A DNA stretch of 60,283 nt. It comes from Planctomycetota bacterium (lineage in GTDB: Bacteria > Planctomycetota > MHYJ01 > JACQXL01 > JACQZI01). The notes under the pieces are model-generated. The model saw only the letters and a program-made list of their open reading frames with translations. It was not told the origin of the DNA and searched no databases. The first letter of the stretch is position 1. The number at the start of each line of letters is the position of its first letter. Location of the stretch: assembly GCA_016207825.1 (NCBI GenBank), contig JACQZI010000022.1, positions 1-60,283 on the forward strand, written 5' to 3'. The position numbers were made by a program, and so were the translations under genes. Positions 27,948-37,488 of the stretch are shown one piece after another.

Positions 27948-29068
27948 AAGTCATTGTCGCTTTAAGCGCGTTTAAAGAATCCATTTCCGCTATAGACGCC
28001 GTTAACGCATTTGCCAGCGGAATTAAGAAAGCATATCCTGATGCACGGATTATCAAACTCCCGACCGCCGACGGCGGGGACGGGACGCTCGAAACGCTGC
28101 TTAACGTTACAAAAGGTTACACCGTTACAAAGAAAGTTACAGGACCTCTTGGAAATAAAGTCACCGCAAGGATAGGATTTTCGCATGATAACAAAACAGC
28201 TATCATAGAAATGGCGCAAGCCTCCGGATTGAAACTCATCTCACCCTGCCAGCGCAATCCGCTTATTGCCCATACATACGGCACTGGCGAACTGATTAAA
28301 TACGCCCTGGATAAAGGCGCGCGGAAAATAATCATCGGTATCGGAGGGAGCGCGACAGTGGATGGCGGCGCCGGCATGGCAAAAGCATTAGGCTATCGGT
28401 TCCTGAATAAAAATGGCGGCGAAATCGGCTTGGGCGGCGGCGCATTAAATAAGCTTCATTGTATAGATAACTCAGGAAAAGATAAAAGGCTTGATAATGT
28501 TAAAATCATGGTTGCCTGCGATGTAGCGAATCCGTTATTGGGCACAAAAGGCGCGGCGCTGACCTACGCCCCACAAAAAGGCGCCACACCACGCATGACC
28601 AGAATATTGGAAAATAATCTGGCGCGCCTGGGGAAAATAGTCCGGCGTGATTTGGGGATTGAGATAAAGCGCATCAAGGGAGGCGGCGCGGCAGGCGGAT
28701 TGGGCGCCGGGCTTTATGCCTTTTGCAATGCCGAACTAAAACCCGGCGCGGAATTTATTCTGGATACAATAGGATTCCATAAACACCTAAAAGGAACTGA
28801 TTTGGTTATCGTCGGAGAAGGTCGGTTTGATAAAACATCCCTTTACGGAAAGTCCCCTGCCGTGATTTCGAAGATAGCTAAGAAACACCATATCCCGGTA
28901 ATCGCCGTATGCGGAACGTGTGACTTATTACGAAAGGAATTATCACGTCTTGGAATCAGAGAATGTTTTCAACTGGTTGACAGCACTAAATCGCTTGGCG
29001 ATTCTATACGCAATGCGCGTAAATACCTTCGGCAAACCGCGGGCGAATCAATTAAATTCGTAAGCTGA
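27944..29068 (+). CDS. Glycerate 2-kinase (GlxK/GarK family)
   Basis: 374 aa from the ATG that overlaps the rarA stop (ATGA at 27944-27947). Family signatures: 'ALSAFKESISAIDA' at the N-terminus, 'PTADGGDGTLETL', 'GIGGSATVDGGAGMAKALG', 'GGGAAGGLGAGL' and 'VGEGRFDKTSLYGKSP'. It phosphorylates D-glycerate to feed glycolysis (2-phosphoglycerate in this family). An upstream frame start at 27914 would bury ten residues in rarA and is less likely. Confidence 0.92.
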   Translation: MKVIVALSAFKESISAIDAVNAFASGIKKAYPDARIIKLPTADGGDGTLETLLNVTKGYTVTKKVTGPLGNKVTARIGFSHDNKTAIIEMAQASGLKLISPCQRNPLIAHTYGTGELIKYALDKGARKIIIGIGGSATVDGGAGMAKALGYRFLNKNGGEIGLGGGALNKLHCIDNSGKDKRLDNVKIMVACDVANPLLGTKGAALTYAPQKGATPRMTRILENNLARLGKIVRRDLGIEIKRIKGGGAAGGLGAGLYAFCNAELKPGAEFILDTIGFHKHLKGTDLVIVGEGRFDKTSLYGKSPAVISKIAKKHHIPVIAVCGTCDLLRKELSRLGIRECFQLVDSTKSLGDSIRNARKYLRQTAGESIKFVS

Positions 29069-29070
29069 TT

Positions 29071-29137
29071 CAGCTGATATAACAGATATAACGGATAAAA
29101 GCAATCAGTTTAATCCGCTTAATCCGTGTACTGTTTA
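29071..29137. repeat. Dispersed 'TTAATCCG' repeat between convergent genes
   Basis: Holds GATATAACAGATATAACGGATAA and TTTAATCCGCTTAATCCGTGTA. Related 'AATCCG' repeats occur at 40477-40502 and 41089-41108, and at 42520-42530, always between genes. Confidence 0.6.
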
Positions 29138-30040
29138 TTAGACTTTAACTTTCTCCCCTGTATAAATCTCCACCCCTTGTGAATGGGTAAGCTTCTGATA
29201 AGCTGAATGCAATTCTTTGAAGTATTTGCCCGGTTTCCCGCTGCCGATTGGGCGGCCATCCACATCAATAACCGGAATAAGCTCGGCGCCCGAACCGGTC
29301 AGGAAACATTCGGTCGAGGCATAAACCTCATGCATGGTAAACGGCATCTCCACCACCTCGTACCCCAAGTCTTTGGCCAAAACCATTACAGTATTCCGGG
29401 TGATGCCCTCCAAAAGGCCCAAATAAGCCGGAGGAGTCATTAACTTCTTGCCATTCTTTATGATAAAAATATTATCCGCGGTCGCTTCGCAGACATAACC
29501 GGCGTCATTAAGCATAATCCCCTCGTCCGCGCCGTATTTTACGGTTTCTATTTTCGCCAAGACGTTATTGAGGTAATTCAGGGATTTTATCTGTGAATTT
29601 ATGCAGTCCGGCCGGTTGCGCCTTGTGGCACAGGTAACTACAACCAATCCTTTTTCATACTTTTCCTTAGCATAAAGCGCAATCTTATCAGCCATGATTA
29701 CGATGGTCGGCTTATTACATTTACGCGGATCCAGACCGAAATCACCCGCTCCGCGGCTGACCACAAGGCGTATATAGATGTCTTTCTCGCCGCTGCGGCG
29801 GCAGGTTTCAACCACGGCTTTTTCCATCTCTTCGATGGTCATGGGAATATTTATCATCAATGAATTTGCGGAATGGAACAGCCTCACAATATGTTCATGA
29901 AGCTTGAAGACACGTCCGTTATAGGCGCGGATGCCTTCAAAAATCCCGTCACCGTATAAAAACCCGTGGTCGTATGCAGTGATAATGGCATCTTCTCTTT
30001 TCGCCACATATTTCCCGTTTAAGTAAATAGATATCCCCAT
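29138..30040 (-). CDS. ilvE: Branched-chain amino acid aminotransferase
   Basis: 300 aa, class IV PLP aminotransferase. 'DHGFLYGDGIFEGIRAYNG' (24-42), catalytic Lys152 in 'SQIKSLNYLNNVLA', 'EATADNIFII' and the 'GLLEGITRN' phosphate-binding loop all fit IlvE; D-amino acid transaminases of the same fold are the main alternative. Transfers the amino group between glutamate and Leu/Ile/Val keto acids in the cytoplasm. AGGAGA lies 6 bp before the ATG. It is 19 bp downstream of an acyl-CoA dehydrogenase, which suggests branched-chain carbon metabolism. Confidence 0.9.
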   Translation of the reverse strand: MGISIYLNGKYVAKREDAIITAYDHGFLYGDGIFEGIRAYNGRVFKLHEHIVRLFHSANSLMINIPMTIEEMEKAVVETCRRSGEKDIYIRLVVSRGAGDFGLDPRKCNKPTIVIMADKIALYAKEKYEKGLVVVTCATRRNRPDCINSQIKSLNYLNNVLAKIETVKYGADEGIMLNDAGYVCEATADNIFIIKNGKKLMTPPAYLGLLEGITRNTVMVLAKDLGYEVVEMPFTMHEVYASTECFLTGSGAELIPVIDVDGRPIGSGKPGKYFKELHSAYQKLTHSQGVEIYTGEKVKV

Positions 30041-30059
30041 GATTCGTCTCCTTCCTATT

Positions 30060-31199
30060 TTATTTCAGCAAATTAGATGCAATCACAAGTCGCTGTATTT
30101 CTGAAGTGCCCTCGTAGATTTCTGTAATCCTGGCGTCGCGGTAAAATCTTTCCATCGGGTAATCCTTGGTATAGCCGTAACCGCCGTGAACCTGAATTCC
30201 CTTGTGTGTAGCGCGCGTGGCAGCCTCGGAGGCGTAAAGCTTGGCCATGGCCGCTTCCTTGGAGTATTTCTCTTTTTTGTCTTTCAGTGAAGCCGCCCGC
30301 CAGGTTAAAAGGCGCGCCGCGTCTATCTCCGTGGCCATATCGGCTATCATCCACTGGATTGCCTGCAAGTCTGCGATAGGCTTGCCGAATTGTTTGCGCT
30401 CCTTGGCATATTTAATGGATTCCTCCAGCGCCGCCCGGGCGATGCCGATCGCCTGAGAAGCAATCCCAATACGCCCCCCGTCAAGCGTAGCAAGTGCAAT
30501 CTTAAATCCACTGCCCAGTTCGCCCAAAAGGTTTTCTTTGGGGATGCGGCAGTTATCAAATATAAGTTCGGTCGTGGATGAGGCATTAATGCCGAGTTTC
30601 TTCTCGGCTTTACCCACACTGAAACCGGGTGACCCTTTTTCCACGATAAACGCACTGATGCCTTTATACCCTTTTTCCTTGTCCGTAATGGCAATGACTA
30701 TGGCGATTTCCGCCTGCCCGCCGTTTGTGATGAAAAGTTTGGTGCCGTTTAAAACCCATTCATTGCCTTTAAGTTCGGCAATCGTTTTTAGGCTTGCCGC
30801 ATCAGAACCGGCTCCGGGCTCGGTCAATCCCAAACAGCCCAGTTTTTTCCCGCTTGCCATGGGCTTAAGAAATTTCAGCTTCTGTTCTTCGGTGCCGAAG
30901 TTATATATAGGATCGCATGCCAGTGAACTGTGCGCGGAAACGATTACGCCGGTTGCGCCGCAGGCGCGGGAGATTTCCTCCACGACAATAGAATAAGAAA
31001 GATAATCCATTCCGGCACCGCCGTATTTTTCCGGGAAGGCCACGCCCATAAACCCAAGTTCAGACATCTGGGCGACTAATTCAGCGGGATATCTTGAAGT
31101 GGCGTCTAAATCTGCGGCTATGGGTTTAACCTGGTTCTCGGCAAAATCGCGGGCGGTATCGCGGACAAGTTTTTGTTCTTCAGTCAGTTGAAAGTCCAT
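30060..31199 (-). CDS. Acyl-CoA dehydrogenase (short/branched-chain type)
   Basis: 379 aa. FAD enzyme that oxidises acyl-CoA to enoyl-CoA. 'CLGLTEPGAGSDAASLKT' binds substrate and FAD, 'FITNGGQA' follows, and 'YRDARITEIYEGTSEIQ' near the C-terminus carries the catalytic base (Glu363). Length and motifs fit the butyryl-/isovaleryl-CoA dehydrogenase subgroup. Its promoter and a GAGAGGGG ribosome site lie just upstream. First gene of a two-gene set with ilvE. Confidence 0.93.
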   Translation of the reverse strand: MDFQLTEEQKLVRDTARDFAENQVKPIAADLDATSRYPAELVAQMSELGFMGVAFPEKYGGAGMDYLSYSIVVEEISRACGATGVIVSAHSSLACDPIYNFGTEEQKLKFLKPMASGKKLGCLGLTEPGAGSDAASLKTIAELKGNEWVLNGTKLFITNGGQAEIAIVIAITDKEKGYKGISAFIVEKGSPGFSVGKAEKKLGINASSTTELIFDNCRIPKENLLGELGSGFKIALATLDGGRIGIASQAIGIARAALEESIKYAKERKQFGKPIADLQAIQWMIADMATEIDAARLLTWRAASLKDKKEKYSKEAAMAKLYASEAATRATHKGIQVHGGYGYTKDYPMERFYRDARITEIYEGTSEIQRLVIASNLLK

Positions 31200-31248
31200 T
31201 AGCCCCTCTCTGAAGATTAATGTCTGTTACTGTTTATTCAACGATTTT

Positions 31249-31276
31249 ATTATACCTTATTTTTCAACGGGGTCAA
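31249..31276 (-). promoter_or_regulatory. Promoter of the acyl-CoA dehydrogenase gene
   Basis: On the minus strand TTGACC (31276-31271), 16-bp spacer, TATAAT (31254-31249). Predicted start near 31242 leaves a 42-base leader with AGAGAGGGG before the ATG. Confidence 0.75.
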
Positions 31277-31305
31277 GATAATCAGAAAAAATCAGCTGAT
31301 TGAAT

Positions 31306-33345
31306 TTAATACAACGGTGCAACGCCGATGGTCACCTTCAATTCAATCTCTTTGCCGTACCTCAAGACTTTAACGGGAATCTCATCCCCTGCTTTGCAGC
31401 CCCTGATTACCTCTACCAGTTCCTCCACGCTCTTTACCGGCTGGTTATTAAACGATACAATAACATCATCCGCCTTTAACCCGGCTTTTTCCGCCGGATA
31501 ATCCTTATAAACGAGCTCAATCTTGACGCCTACCACGCCTTTTTCGTTATACGGCTTAAGCTGGACGCCGATAAAAGGCCTCGGTATTTCCAACGCCTGC
31601 CTGAATTGTTCTATGTTTTTATCTCCCCATTCGCTAACATTAGTCACGCCTGATTCTTTCGTGATTTGGACAAAGCGTTCTATTAGTTTCGGGTCGCGCT
31701 TGCCATGTGGAGCCAGCACAAGCTGGGCGTATATCAAGGGAAGCCGTGCCAGCCTTACCCTCTTGGCAATCTCCTCATTATCCACCAACTCTTCCGCCTC
31801 GTCAAAACATTCCACCGCGGAGTTTATGACATCCTCCGTAAGATGTCCGGAAGATGGCGGGGAAAATATACCCAGATGGATATTATCCTTTTTCACCTTG
31901 TCGTGTATCAGGTCGAAATACTTGCGGATAGCAGGAGCGGACTTACCGTAATAAACATCCATGAATTCATTTATCGCCTTTTGGGCATCATATTCCGGAT
32001 TCCACAATAATTTCGCCAGCACATAGGCGCGCAGTTCGGCAAACTCACCTCCCCCTCCTTCGGAATAATTGCCTTCTTCAAATATACCTTTGACATTATT
32101 GGAGGTAAACAGCCTGGTATTTGGAGCGAGTGACGCGAAATTTGGGAATGGCATAACGTAATGGGTGAAATTGGTGACGTAATCCCAGATATAAAGCCGG
32201 TTGCATATTTTAGCCCAGGCTTTAAGGTCATTGACAAACGCGGCATTTTCCGGGCAGGAATCAAGCGGGTGAGTAAAACAGCACTCGATGGAACACAGAC
32301 GCACGATGACATTATGGCGCGGCTTTATATTCTTGGGAGGCGTACGGCTGTATTGATACGCCAGGGTATCTATTGCCACATCCGGGTATTCATTTTCTAT
32401 CGCTTCAGCAACTTTATTGACGAAACTAACAATCGTTCCGGCCGGTGAGCCTTCGTTTTCATCTATGGCAAGGCAGTTGGCACACTGGCACCAACCGCCG
32501 GAATCGTTCTGGGAAACGGAAACGATATTCACGCCCGGATTCGCCTTCAACCATTCCTCGACCTTTTCTATGGTCAGTTTCAGTACATCCGGATTGGTCA
32601 GGCACAACTGACCGCTTTCAAAGAAGCGCTTTCCGTTCAACTCTGAATAATATTCTGGATGCTTTTCGAAATATTCTTGCGGCGGCAGTATGGCGTAAAA
32701 GCTATGGACGAATGGATAATAAGTTATCTTCCCGCCCCGCTGGTTATCTAACCCGGCGCGGGAGCTGTTCATCCGATTGCGCGCCGCCCAATCGCCGTCA
32801 AAGGCATCCGTGTAAAAAGGCTCGCGGTATTCAAGCGCCGGCACCATGGAAATATCCATCGGCGCTAATTTTAAATTCGGCTGCTTAGGTATGCGGCTGA
32901 CTTTGGAGGAAAACCAGCGGCAACCGAGATAATCTTCCAGTAATGTATAAACCCCGTACATGGTTCCGCGCAATCTGCCGCCGGCAATCACTAGGTAATT
33001 GCCGAATGTCTTAATGGCAAAGCCCTCATGTCCCAGCTTGCCAAAATCTATCTGGATACCCAGCTTTTTCAGGTGTTCATTTGCCCCTAAAATAATTTCA
33101 TGTTCTCCCAGTGGTTGCTCATCGGTAATGACAGGAAAATCGGCGCCGGAGATTTCCTTAAGAAACTTGGCCAGTTCCACCGCCGCATGCCTTTCCGAAT
33201 CAGATGCGTTAACAGCTGTTACTATCACGTAATCCGTCTTATTATTACGGACGAACGTGATATCACCGGCTCCCCTGCCAACGGATTGTCCGTTGCAACC
33301 GGCAAAAAGCAAAAGGGAAAGAAAGACTAATTTTATTATCTTCAT
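31306..33345 (-). CDS. DUF4838 lipoprotein with C-terminal PDZ domain
   Basis: 679 aa from ATG 33345, chosen because GAAAGGAAAA precedes it and a lipobox follows directly ('LLLFAGC', Cys17). After the signal: a glycosidase-N-like domain ('HAAVELAKFLKEISGADFPV'), then the DUF4838 core ('GRLRGTMYGVYTLLEDYLGCRWF', 'VSVSQNDSGGWCQC'), a helical region, and a PDZ domain from about residue 590 ('PAEKAGLKADDVIVSFNNQPV'). DUF4838 proteins resemble family-20/-67-like glycoside hydrolases, so polysaccharide breakdown is possible but unproven. Exported and lipid-anchored. Lies 38 bp downstream of a PIG-L deacetylase, in line with a carbohydrate role. Confidence 0.83.
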   Translation of the reverse strand: MKIIKLVFLSLLLFAGCNGQSVGRGAGDITFVRNNKTDYVIVTAVNASDSERHAAVELAKFLKEISGADFPVITDEQPLGEHEIILGANEHLKKLGIQIDFGKLGHEGFAIKTFGNYLVIAGGRLRGTMYGVYTLLEDYLGCRWFSSKVSRIPKQPNLKLAPMDISMVPALEYREPFYTDAFDGDWAARNRMNSSRAGLDNQRGGKITYYPFVHSFYAILPPQEYFEKHPEYYSELNGKRFFESGQLCLTNPDVLKLTIEKVEEWLKANPGVNIVSVSQNDSGGWCQCANCLAIDENEGSPAGTIVSFVNKVAEAIENEYPDVAIDTLAYQYSRTPPKNIKPRHNVIVRLCSIECCFTHPLDSCPENAAFVNDLKAWAKICNRLYIWDYVTNFTHYVMPFPNFASLAPNTRLFTSNNVKGIFEEGNYSEGGGGEFAELRAYVLAKLLWNPEYDAQKAINEFMDVYYGKSAPAIRKYFDLIHDKVKKDNIHLGIFSPPSSGHLTEDVINSAVECFDEAEELVDNEEIAKRVRLARLPLIYAQLVLAPHGKRDPKLIERFVQITKESGVTNVSEWGDKNIEQFRQALEIPRPFIGVQLKPYNEKGVVGVKIELVYKDYPAEKAGLKADDVIVSFNNQPVKSVEELVEVIRGCKAGDEIPVKVLRYGKEIELKVTIGVAPLY

Positions 33346-33383
33346 GATGTTTTCCTTTCGATATGGCAGGATTGATTGCTCCA

Positions 33384-34115
33384 TTATAACACAAAACGGT
33401 AACACATAAACGCCTCAGCCGCCTCAACGGATATCTCCCTGCCGCGTAATTTGACCAGTGTTTCCAGCGTATCCAAGCTGCAATGGTGCAGGCATGGCTT
33501 AAGCTGCGATTTATGGAATGATAACGCCTTTAATTTCTTATCAAGGTGCTTTGAAATATCAACGTAGAAATTGGGATGGAATTTTTCCCTTTCAACGTTC
33601 CAGAAAAGCGTGGGATTGTCATAAGCCAAGACGATGCCCGGGAAATACTTCATCTCCGGCAGGTGCGGACGGCAGGCGGTAAAGCCGGCATGGAAAACCG
33701 CATAGTGATCCTGGTTATAGGATATCGCCGGCAGGGCGACCATGGTCGGTTTTATTCGGTCTATGGAGACCTTGCTTTCCCGCTCGATCTTGGCAATCAA
33801 ATCGCGCCGCGGCATCGCGTCCAGACGCATGTGTTTTTCCGTATCGTCGAAAACTATATCATAGCCATCCACTTTCAAAAAAGCGGCGGTTTTAATGAAC
33901 TCGGACCGGCGGGTATCCCTGGAAACAATATCGCGCTTGCCGTTATAATGTTTCAAATCGCCGATGGACATTATCATGATGTATACCTTGCCCCCTAAAG
34001 CCTTAATCTTGGCAATGGTGCCGGCGCAGCCGAATGCCTCGTCATCCGCATGCGGCGAAACCACCAGCAATGTCTGCCCCGCTAAAAACTTGTCGCTGAT
34101 GTTATGATAATTCAT
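33384..34115 (-). CDS. PIG-L (LmbE-like) deacetylase
   Basis: 243 aa. 'LLVVSPHADDEAFGCAGTIA' holds the zinc site motif PHADDE (21-26); 'YNQDHYAVFHAGFTAC' (about 138-153) provides the distal His. Family members remove acetyl from N-acetylglucosamine-linked substrates. AAAGGAA precedes the ATG. Nine bases separate it from the coiled-coil gene upstream. No signal peptide. Confidence 0.88.
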   Translation of the reverse strand: MNYHNISDKFLAGQTLLVVSPHADDEAFGCAGTIAKIKALGGKVYIMIMSIGDLKHYNGKRDIVSRDTRRSEFIKTAAFLKVDGYDIVFDDTEKHMRLDAMPRRDLIAKIERESKVSIDRIKPTMVALPAISYNQDHYAVFHAGFTACRPHLPEMKYFPGIVLAYDNPTLFWNVEREKFHPNFYVDISKHLDKKLKALSFHKSQLKPCLHHCSLDTLETLVKLRGREISVEAAEAFMCYRFVL

Positions 34116-34124
34116 ATTATTCCT

Positions 34125-36308
34125 TTAAAATAATCTTACAATAACCTGCCAGACGGTCACACCTATCAAACCTGCTCCGGCAAGTGATATAGCTACCCAG
34201 AAAACAAGCCTTGATTTTTCCGCTTCAGTTTCCGCAGTTTTTATTTTACCCTCCTTGAAACCGGGCTGGGCTTGCTGGAGCCACTTAAATTCATCCTGCT
34301 TCTGACCGAGCTCGGCGGCAGTCAGCCCGATTGAGTTTTTCGTGCTTTCCATAAGCTGGTTATACTGGTCTATGCTCGTCTTAAACTGCGTGATTAAACC
34401 TTTACCCTGGATAACCTGCATATCCTTATCGTTGACATCGCGTTCGAGCCTCCGCAAGGCACCGGAAAGCATATCCCATTTGTTCTTGGCTTCTTTGTAT
34501 ACAATCTTCAATTTAGCCTCTTCAGCCTGCAAGGCGCGCAGTGTTCCGTTCTGCACCGGAATCTCGCGCAGCAATTCCGCCAGTTTTTTCTGGTATTGAT
34601 TGACCGTATCCTGCGCCTGTTTTATCTCGACCCAAATCTTTTTAACCTCCTCCTGCTGCCTGGGCACAACCGACTCGCTCAGCTCTTTAATAGCTTTAGC
34701 CAGTGATTCTTTTTCCTTGGTCTTGGTATTAATCCTTTCCTCAATGGTAACACGCTCATCAATAAGTTTCTGGAAAAGCGTTTTCTGCTCCTCCAACCTC
34801 TTTTCCATGCTTTTCACATAGCCGAATGTTTCCTGGTATTTCGCATTAACCGGTGCATGGTCCTTTTCTACGCGCAGGAGTATTTCCTGATGCTTTTTGA
34901 ATTCCGCCTGGACCGGAGCCAGTTCCTCATCGACTTTTTTCAACTGCGCCTGAACTTTGGGTAGTTCGATTTCCTCCAAACGCTTGATTTCAACGGGGTA
35001 TTTACTTTTCTGTTCGGATTTCTCTTTCGCCTGGACTTCCAGGCGGCCGGTTTCCTCGATGATTTTGCGCTGCTCGTCTTTCTTTACCGTCAACTGCGCC
35101 TCCATCGTTTCCTGTTTCTTCTTTAACTCGTTATAACGCTTCTCCAATGGCACAATCTGCTTCGTTGTTTCCTGGATATTCTTCTGGAACTCGAATACTT
35201 TCAGGTTTGCATTGGTTATATCATCGCTGATTCGTTTGAGCTGCTCCTGCATTTTAGCCAGCTCGTTATGCTCCAGGTTTTCGGCCTTCCGGATAAACTC
35301 ATTCTTTTGAGCAGTCTTATCCCTAAGCTCACTCTTTAAATATTCGAGCTCGGCATTCAATTTCCCGAGTTTCTTATCGGATTCATCTATCTTCTGCTCG
35401 AAAAAAGGTATCTTCTTGGAAGCTTCGCTAAGCTTATTTTTCGCAGATACGATTTCATCGTTTAAGTTATCCAGCGTTTTCCGGCGTTCGTCCAGTTCGT
35501 CCTGGGCGCGGAAAACCATTGCCTCCGTTTCCTTCAGCTTCTCAGACCGCGATACAACTTCTGTTTCATGGAAAATCTTGACTTTCTCCTGGATATCATT
35601 CTTTTCGTTTCCTACAACCTGTATTTTCCTGTCGAGCTCCCGAAGGGCCTCCTGTTGTTTTTTATACTCCTCTTTCTGGAAATTCAACTTCGTTTCCAGT
35701 TCCTTTGCATTTGCCAGCAATGACTCTTGCTTCTTAAACAACTGCTTCACTTCGTTGGTTTCGGAATCGTGCAACAACTGCTTCCGGGAACTTTCCAGTT
35801 CAGCATGTTTTAAGCGGTCGCCAAGCTCATTAATCTTTTGCTGCAGGGATATTTCTGTTTCCTGGGAAGCCTTCACCTTCGCCTCCACAGCCTGCTTTTC
35901 TTTGCCCACTGCATCTATTTTCCGGTCAAGCGTATTTATCTCTTCTTCCAGCTTTTTAGACTGCTCTTTCTGGGAATTCAGCTCCGTTTCCAATTCGGCT
36001 ATCTTCTCCACCGACGAATCCTGCACCTGGATAAGCCTCTTCAATTCATCGCTCTGGGCAGCAAGAGAAAATTCCTTACCGGAGAGCGCCCCTTCCCTGT
36101 TTTTAAACTGCTCGGCCAGATCGCTCAAGCTGCGCTGCAAAGATGCTTCGGATTCGGAAGAAAGCTTATTGAGATTTGACAGGTGTTCTTTTTTACTGGT
36201 ATGCAACTGGTCTTTTAAATTCTGGTTTTCCTCACGGAGTTTTTGAAGCTCCTTTTCCAACTTTTCAGAGCCGGTCGAACTCGATGAACGTGACTTTCGC
36301 GGAGCCAT
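34125..36308 (-). CDS. Long coiled-coil protein with C-terminal membrane anchor
   Basis: 727 aa from ATG 36308, which has AGGTGAGG upstream; an earlier start at 36374 lacks one. After a Ser/Arg-rich head ('MAPRKSRSSSSTGSEK') it is almost wholly heptad coiled coil, with internal repeats of about 90 residues ('AKELETKLNFQKEEYKKQQE', 'AELETELNSQKEQSKKLEEE'). A single C-terminal helix ('FWVAISLAGAGLIGVTVWQV') makes it a tail-anchored protein. Probably structural. First gene of the set with PIG-L and DUF4838. Confidence 0.82.
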   Translation of the reverse strand: MAPRKSRSSSSTGSEKLEKELQKLREENQNLKDQLHTSKKEHLSNLNKLSSESEASLQRSLSDLAEQFKNREGALSGKEFSLAAQSDELKRLIQVQDSSVEKIAELETELNSQKEQSKKLEEEINTLDRKIDAVGKEKQAVEAKVKASQETEISLQQKINELGDRLKHAELESSRKQLLHDSETNEVKQLFKKQESLLANAKELETKLNFQKEEYKKQQEALRELDRKIQVVGNEKNDIQEKVKIFHETEVVSRSEKLKETEAMVFRAQDELDERRKTLDNLNDEIVSAKNKLSEASKKIPFFEQKIDESDKKLGKLNAELEYLKSELRDKTAQKNEFIRKAENLEHNELAKMQEQLKRISDDITNANLKVFEFQKNIQETTKQIVPLEKRYNELKKKQETMEAQLTVKKDEQRKIIEETGRLEVQAKEKSEQKSKYPVEIKRLEEIELPKVQAQLKKVDEELAPVQAEFKKHQEILLRVEKDHAPVNAKYQETFGYVKSMEKRLEEQKTLFQKLIDERVTIEERINTKTKEKESLAKAIKELSESVVPRQQEEVKKIWVEIKQAQDTVNQYQKKLAELLREIPVQNGTLRALQAEEAKLKIVYKEAKNKWDMLSGALRRLERDVNDKDMQVIQGKGLITQFKTSIDQYNQLMESTKNSIGLTAAELGQKQDEFKWLQQAQPGFKEGKIKTAETEAEKSRLVFWVAISLAGAGLIGVTVWQVIVRLF

Positions 36309-36517
36309 TAGCCTCACCTTCTTTAAACTCGCATCAATAAGTGACACTATAAAACTATCATCAGGTTCGGTCAATATAATTTCGCCATTCTATATTAAAC
36401 CGATTGGCTATCACCTACTGTTAATACTATAATCCGTGTGTCTCCTTTAGGGGGCTATCCCCCGGAAAGTATTGACGTTCCGGAGAATGCCGGGATACAT
36501 TCCATAACAATTTGTGC

Positions 36518-36536
36518 GTCCCGCCTTCGGCGGGAC
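36518..36536. repeat. REP-like palindrome
   Basis: GTCCCGCC-TTC-GGCGGGAC, perfect 8-bp stem with a 3-base loop, in the divergent gap between the coiled-coil and ExeA-like genes. Confidence 0.8.
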
Positions 36537-36623
36537 CACCGATAAATACCGGGATATTATATATTCTCTCTCTATATATAAACAGTTCAGGAAACGTCCC
36601 TGTTTTTGACGATAATAGGATAT

Positions 36624-37451
36624 ATGTACCTGGGATATTGGGGATTTAAAGAAAAGCCGTTTGAAAATACGCCTGACCCGCGCTTTTTCTATGCCACTCC
36701 CAAGCACGAGGAAGCGCTGATGAGGATGTTTTATTCCGTTACGGAACGCAAACCCGCCGCCATGCTCTCCGGTGAATACGGCAGCGGCAAGACCCTGCTT
36801 ACCCGCGTCATAACCTCCAAACTCCTGAACGACAACAGCAATTATAACGTCGCCATAATAATAAATCCCGATATAACCTCGGATGAACTGCTGGAGGAAA
36901 TAATCTACCAGCTGGGCAAAACCCCGATGGTCAATAACAAGAAGAACGAACTTCTGCGGGAGCTGAATTCCCTGCTTTATGCCACCAGCCGCAGGGGAAA
37001 ACACACGGTCGTCATCATAGACGAAGCACAGGCAATCAAGGATGAAAAAACCCTCGAAGAATTGAGGCTACTCCTTAATTTCCAGCTGAATGACCGGTTT
37101 CTGCTGACCCTGCTTTTATTCGGCCAGCCGGAATTGCGCGACAAGGTCTCCCATCTTAAGCAGTTTGAACAAAGAATCGCCTTGCGTTACCACCTGAGCA
37201 ATCTCTCGTCAGAGGAAACGAACGGGTATATAACATACCGCTGCCGTGTTGCCGGCGCCCAGCATGATATATTCACTCCTGAAGCATGCCATCTAGTTAA
37301 CTTCCGCACCGGCGGAATCCCCAGAATGATCAACACCGTCTGCGATACGGCCCTCTTGGTCGGAATGAATAAAGGCGCAAACGAAATAGACTCCGGTATC
37401 GTGGAAGGCGTCTTGAAAGATTTGCAGTTATTGACAGAAGCTTCGGCTTAA
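36624..37451 (+). CDS. ExeA/GspA-like AAA+ ATPase
   Basis: 275 aa from the ATG at 36624 (AGGATAT precedes it). Starts with the family-typical 'YLGYWGFKEKPFENTPDPRF'. Walker A 'GEYGSGKT' (50-57), Walker B 'VVIIDEAQ' (129-136), then 'LLLFGQPELRDK' and 'FRTGGIPRMINTVCD'. Members power assembly of type II secretion or are linked with exopolysaccharide/exosortase loci; this copy lacks the C-terminal peptidoglycan-binding domain. Followed 37 bp later by a degenerate HD-GYP protein. Confidence 0.88.
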   Translation: MYLGYWGFKEKPFENTPDPRFFYATPKHEEALMRMFYSVTERKPAAMLSGEYGSGKTLLTRVITSKLLNDNSNYNVAIIINPDITSDELLEEIIYQLGKTPMVNNKKNELLRELNSLLYATSRRGKHTVVIIDEAQAIKDEKTLEELRLLLNFQLNDRFLLTLLLFGQPELRDKVSHLKQFEQRIALRYHLSNLSSEETNGYITYRCRVAGAQHDIFTPEACHLVNFRTGGIPRMINTVCDTALLVGMNKGANEIDSGIVEGVLKDLQLLTEASA

Positions 37452-37488
37452 TGTATAATGCCACAAAAACCGGCTTAAGGTTAAAAAT

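Noticed and set aside
35416-36246. 276-residue frame opposite the coiled-coil gene
   Set aside because: Ser/Phe-rich antisense of a Lys/Glu-rich coiled coil; no start signal.
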